Source: Armillaria gallica (lineage: Eukaryota > Basidiomycota > Agaricomycetes > Agaricales > Physalacriaceae). From it: a stretch of DNA of 64,000 nt. Below, piece after piece: positions 61,045 through 64,000 of this stretch. Location: positions 2,170,001 to 2,234,000 of the forward strand of contig JBANDB010000003.1 of the NCBI GenBank assembly GCA_037576215.1. Reading direction: 5' to 3'. The notes beneath the pieces were generated by a model. That model was not told the origin of the DNA, did not search any database, and saw nothing but the letters and a program-made list of their open reading frames with translations. Position numbers and translations under genes: made by a program. Position 1 is the stretch's first letter; each line of letters starts with the position of its first letter.

Positions 61045-63544
61045 ATGACAGACACAGCAGACATCCTACCTGGAACCTTCTTTGGTTTGAGCGGTGTCCT
61101 CCTCTCAGCAGCCATTGTGCTTGCAGCAAGACAGAGAGGATATACCATCAACCAAATCATCAATGGCATCCTGTTCCAGCAGCAACCACCCATCATCGCA
61201 CCTGTACCGTGATGACTGATCTCGCTCAACAACATCCTTAGAGAGTCAGAAGAGGAGGTCACTACTGAGTCGACTTCTCCTGTCATCCTAGAGAGAAGGC
61301 CTCCTACCCCTCCCAGAAGGTGCACACCTATCATTGTCCTCACCCCCACTGGTTCTGCTGAGTCTGCCCCATATGTCCCTCACTCTCCCACACCCAGCGA
61401 GTATGCCCATTTTGCAGAGTGACAGGCTGCCGAGTACGCAATCAGGGGACAAGACGTGGGCCGCAACACCAGACCCATTGACCCAACCCCCAGTCATGAC
61501 CCCTGGAGTGACAGGAATTATACTCCACCACCCCCAGCCCCTTGGAGCCCTGATCAGGAGTTCTGGGATAATGTCACCATTCCATACAGTGCCTACTTCC
61601 CTTCCGCGTGTGACAGATCCCCCGATCACTGAACCCCTCCCCCAGCAGGCTACAGGCAGGTCTAGTTCTGGGACCAGCCAGTCAGGAACCCAGAGCGGAC
61701 ACCTGAGCCTGTACCAGTCATCAGTGAGCCCGTCGCTGGTCCCTCAACCCCCCTCCGATCCAGATCCTGTGGCCCATATGGCCATGCCTACTGGCGAAAT
61801 GTTGACATTCAGCGTCTCACACCCCCTCATCCCTTGACCCCTCTCCATTCAATCCAGGAGATTGATGCAGATGCTGCTCGATACTGGATTGATGAGCATG
61901 GAGAAACCATCTACCCCAGCAATGAAAGTGACACCACTACTAAGGGACTCCCCAAGGCAGTCGACATCAACAGTATCCATGGAAGCTCACCCGAGTTAAC
62001 CAATGTCTTGACGCTCCATGCGAGAAACCCAGACCCTCCCAATGATGATGCTATCTAACACCATCAAATTCTATACAGGAAATGACGATGAAAGAATCCT
62101 GACGCCAATCATGCAAGCAGAATACCATGACCTATATAGTTACTTTGCTTATGAACTACCTTTTATGCCAGTCTGGGGAAGAACCCAGGCTGGGAACAAC
62201 TATTTTATGAACCAACAGAGGGGACTCCCTGCCGATGACATTCTGTAATACGAGGCGGAGCAAAATGCTCACCTCCTATGGAACCAAGTACACCCAGACA
62301 ATCCCCGAAGACCCCTAACCCCTTACAAAAACATCACCACCGAACCCTATGACGACAATGAGATTGAGATTGAGATCCAGGAACCCATGCCCGACACTCC
62401 ACCGGTGGCACCAGCCCGAGCACCGGTTGGTGCCTTCTCTTATGTCAGAGGACAGGCACCACCAGGAATGTACATGTGCGGCTATTTACCATTTGCTGGG
62501 GCTGATCCATCAGGATCAGGCAGCAGTGGCAGACAACCTGCCCAACCGCCACAACCTCCCGACCCACCTCAGCAATGGGCACTTCTGCAACTCCCTACTC
62601 CAGCCAAGCCCCCCACTCCCCCAGTTCCTTAGGTACTAACCGATGGAAACACCGCTCCCTATGACGACTTCAAGCCAAAAATCTTGAAAGAAGTCGACGA
62701 CTTCAATGGGGACTCCGGTGACATCACTCGATTCTTCCTCAAGTGTGAACTGCACTTCGACCTATTCAACTGCCACTTCCACTACCATCCCCACAAAGTA
62801 ATCTTCTGTGTCTCATGACTTAGTGGGGATGCTGGGAAGTGGTGGGAGCTGAGTGCACAAATCATCGGCAAAGGTCCTGACGAGGAACAGTTATACCCCA
62901 CATATGAAATCTTCAAGTCAGAACTCAGGGCCAGATTCTGGAAGGACACTGACGCTCAACTCAAGTGTGCATAATGGGAGAAACTCTGACAAGTCGACTA
63001 CAAAGACGGCAACCAGTTCTTCCAATTATTCAAAGAGCTTGCCTACCACACTGAAGTACGTGACAATGAGCAAGTCATGCTCACTCAAGTCAAGAAAGCC
63101 ACCCAAGAGACGAGTAAAAACACCATATACTCGGCTGATGGAGAGGTACCAACCAGCTACAAAGGCTGGAAGGCTCGCTTACTCTGGATGGACTATAACT
63201 GGCAGCTCAAACAAGCAGAAGCAACTGGGCACACTAACATCATGGCACTGGTAGGAAAGATGACTACACCCCAGAAGGGTGGTCAAACGTCTAGCACGCC
63301 AACTATGAAAATGGCATCAGGAATGACATTTGGAGGATGCGGCATGCCAATGGATATTGACGCAACAAGGGCAGCAGCAAAGTGCTTCCAATGTGGCAAG
63401 CTAGGCCACTTCAAGTGTGACTGCCCTAATGTGCTGAAGACCAGGGAAGAGGCAATGCGCCAGCTCAACTATTACTGGGACAAACACCCCATGGAAGAAA
63501 ACTTCTCAATGATCGAAGAGGTAAAAGAGAGCGCTGAGGAGTAA
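61045..63544 (+). mobile_element. Degenerate gag region of a Ty3/gypsy-type retrotransposon
   Basis: Starts MTDTADILPGTFFGLSGVLL. After several premature stops and frame changes it reads a Pro-rich region, DDFNGDSGDITRFFLKCELH (retrotransposon gag domain), LSGDAGKWWELSAQI, ELRARFWKDTDAQLKCA, a Gln/Lys-rich part, and a zinc knuckle CFQCGKLGHFKCDC of the CX2CX4HX4C type (about 63390). It ends EEVKESAEE at a stop (63542-63544). Multiple stops (for example 61210, 61421 and 62638) show that the element is dead. Confidence 0.85.
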
Positions 63545-64000
63545 ATGATTTAACTTACTTGGCCAAGGACTTAGTTCAGACTGGTATGCCCGCCACACCT
63601 ACATCATGTACTTATAAATCTGTAGTACCTACCATGCATTTGAATATACCTGCAACTTCGTGATCAGATCAGAAACTAAGCAAGAATCAAACCCCAGGAC
63701 CAGACGCCGTGGTAGTTAGACTACCAACAGCTAAACATTTGGCAAGTAACCCATTATGGGTGAGAGTATTGAACGATAAGTCACCTACCATAGTGACACC
63801 CATCATAACGGCTAGACCAGATGGGGCAGAGGAACAAGCACCTAGCACCTCCCCTGATGAAATGGCTCTATGGAGTCCCAGCCTTGCTGGGAGTTTTGAG
63901 GGAATAGCTTTGGCAAAACCTCCTCTGGTAAAAGAGATCACCATAAGGATGCCAAAGTCTAAATCCCTTATACACTAAGGGGCTTTGGCAAAGACCAGGG
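63545..64000 (+). mobile_element. Retrotransposon sequence after gag, cut by the right edge
   Basis: An open frame (63709-63978) and its neighbours read as spacer protein of the element (LWVRVLNDKSPTIVTPI and a Pro/Ser-rich part). No protease or reverse transcriptase motif is reached before the window ends. Confidence 0.5.

Overview
The window is nuclear DNA from a filamentous basidiomycete, most likely an agaricomycete. Genes are dense and cut by many 45-60 base GT-AG introns, and the conserved proteins (VPS15, CSTF2, ORC3, MCM4, a copper-fist regulator, eL41) are eukaryotic housekeeping proteins. They sit among lineage-specific families that exist here as several copies. I cannot name the genus. 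All exon structures were worked out by eye.

Layout. 1-683: start of an unrecognised Ser/Pro-rich gene (minus) running off the left edge. 2.2-3.7 kb: first copy of an HNH-like family. 4.2-14.0 kb: three minus-strand genes, CSTF2 (mRNA 3'-end processing), VPS15 (regulatory subunit of the PI3-kinase complex) and a copper-fist transcription factor. 16.2-17.9 kb: alanine aminotransferase with two possible starts. 18.2-24.3 kb: ORC3 and MCM4, two replication-licensing genes transcribed apart from a 169-base promoter that carries MluI-cell-cycle-box sequences. 26.3-29.1 kb: a multi-membrane-span protein, a duplicated relic segment and a stray copy of VPS15 exon 1 plus intron 1. 29.8-32.7 kb: secreted App1-like phosphatase and ACC deaminase. 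33.0-37.5 kb: intact HNH-like copy, 2OG-Fe(II) oxygenase interrupted by one stop, and a broken HNH-like copy. 37.8-40.7 kb: caspase-domain protein.

43.1-47.7 kb is a large inverted duplication. Each arm has a TATA promoter, a secreted cysteine-rich protein and the 3' end of a Ser-rich gene. The two secreted proteins share promoter, signal peptide, N-terminal module and 3' UTR but carry different C-terminal domains; one is a guanyl-specific RNase T1-type domain. After that come the Ser-rich gene, a Lys-rich nuclear protein divergent from ribosomal protein eL41 (25 residues, its last codon split by an intron), and a small Cys-rich protein.

53.2-64 kb is a repeat-rich block. A decayed second copy of the 26-28 kb segment has lost most CpG dinucleotides where its sister keeps them, which points to cytosine methylation and deamination. 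It is followed by relics of unrecognised genes and the LTR and gag of a degenerate Ty3/gypsy-type retrotransposon cut by the right edge.

Functional themes are DNA replication licensing (ORC3/MCM4), vesicle trafficking and autophagy (VPS15), nitrogen and C3 metabolism (alanine aminotransferase, ACC deaminase), copper homeostasis, and a fast-changing accessory part (secreted proteins, HNH-like, caspase and oxygenase families) shaped by local duplication and decay.
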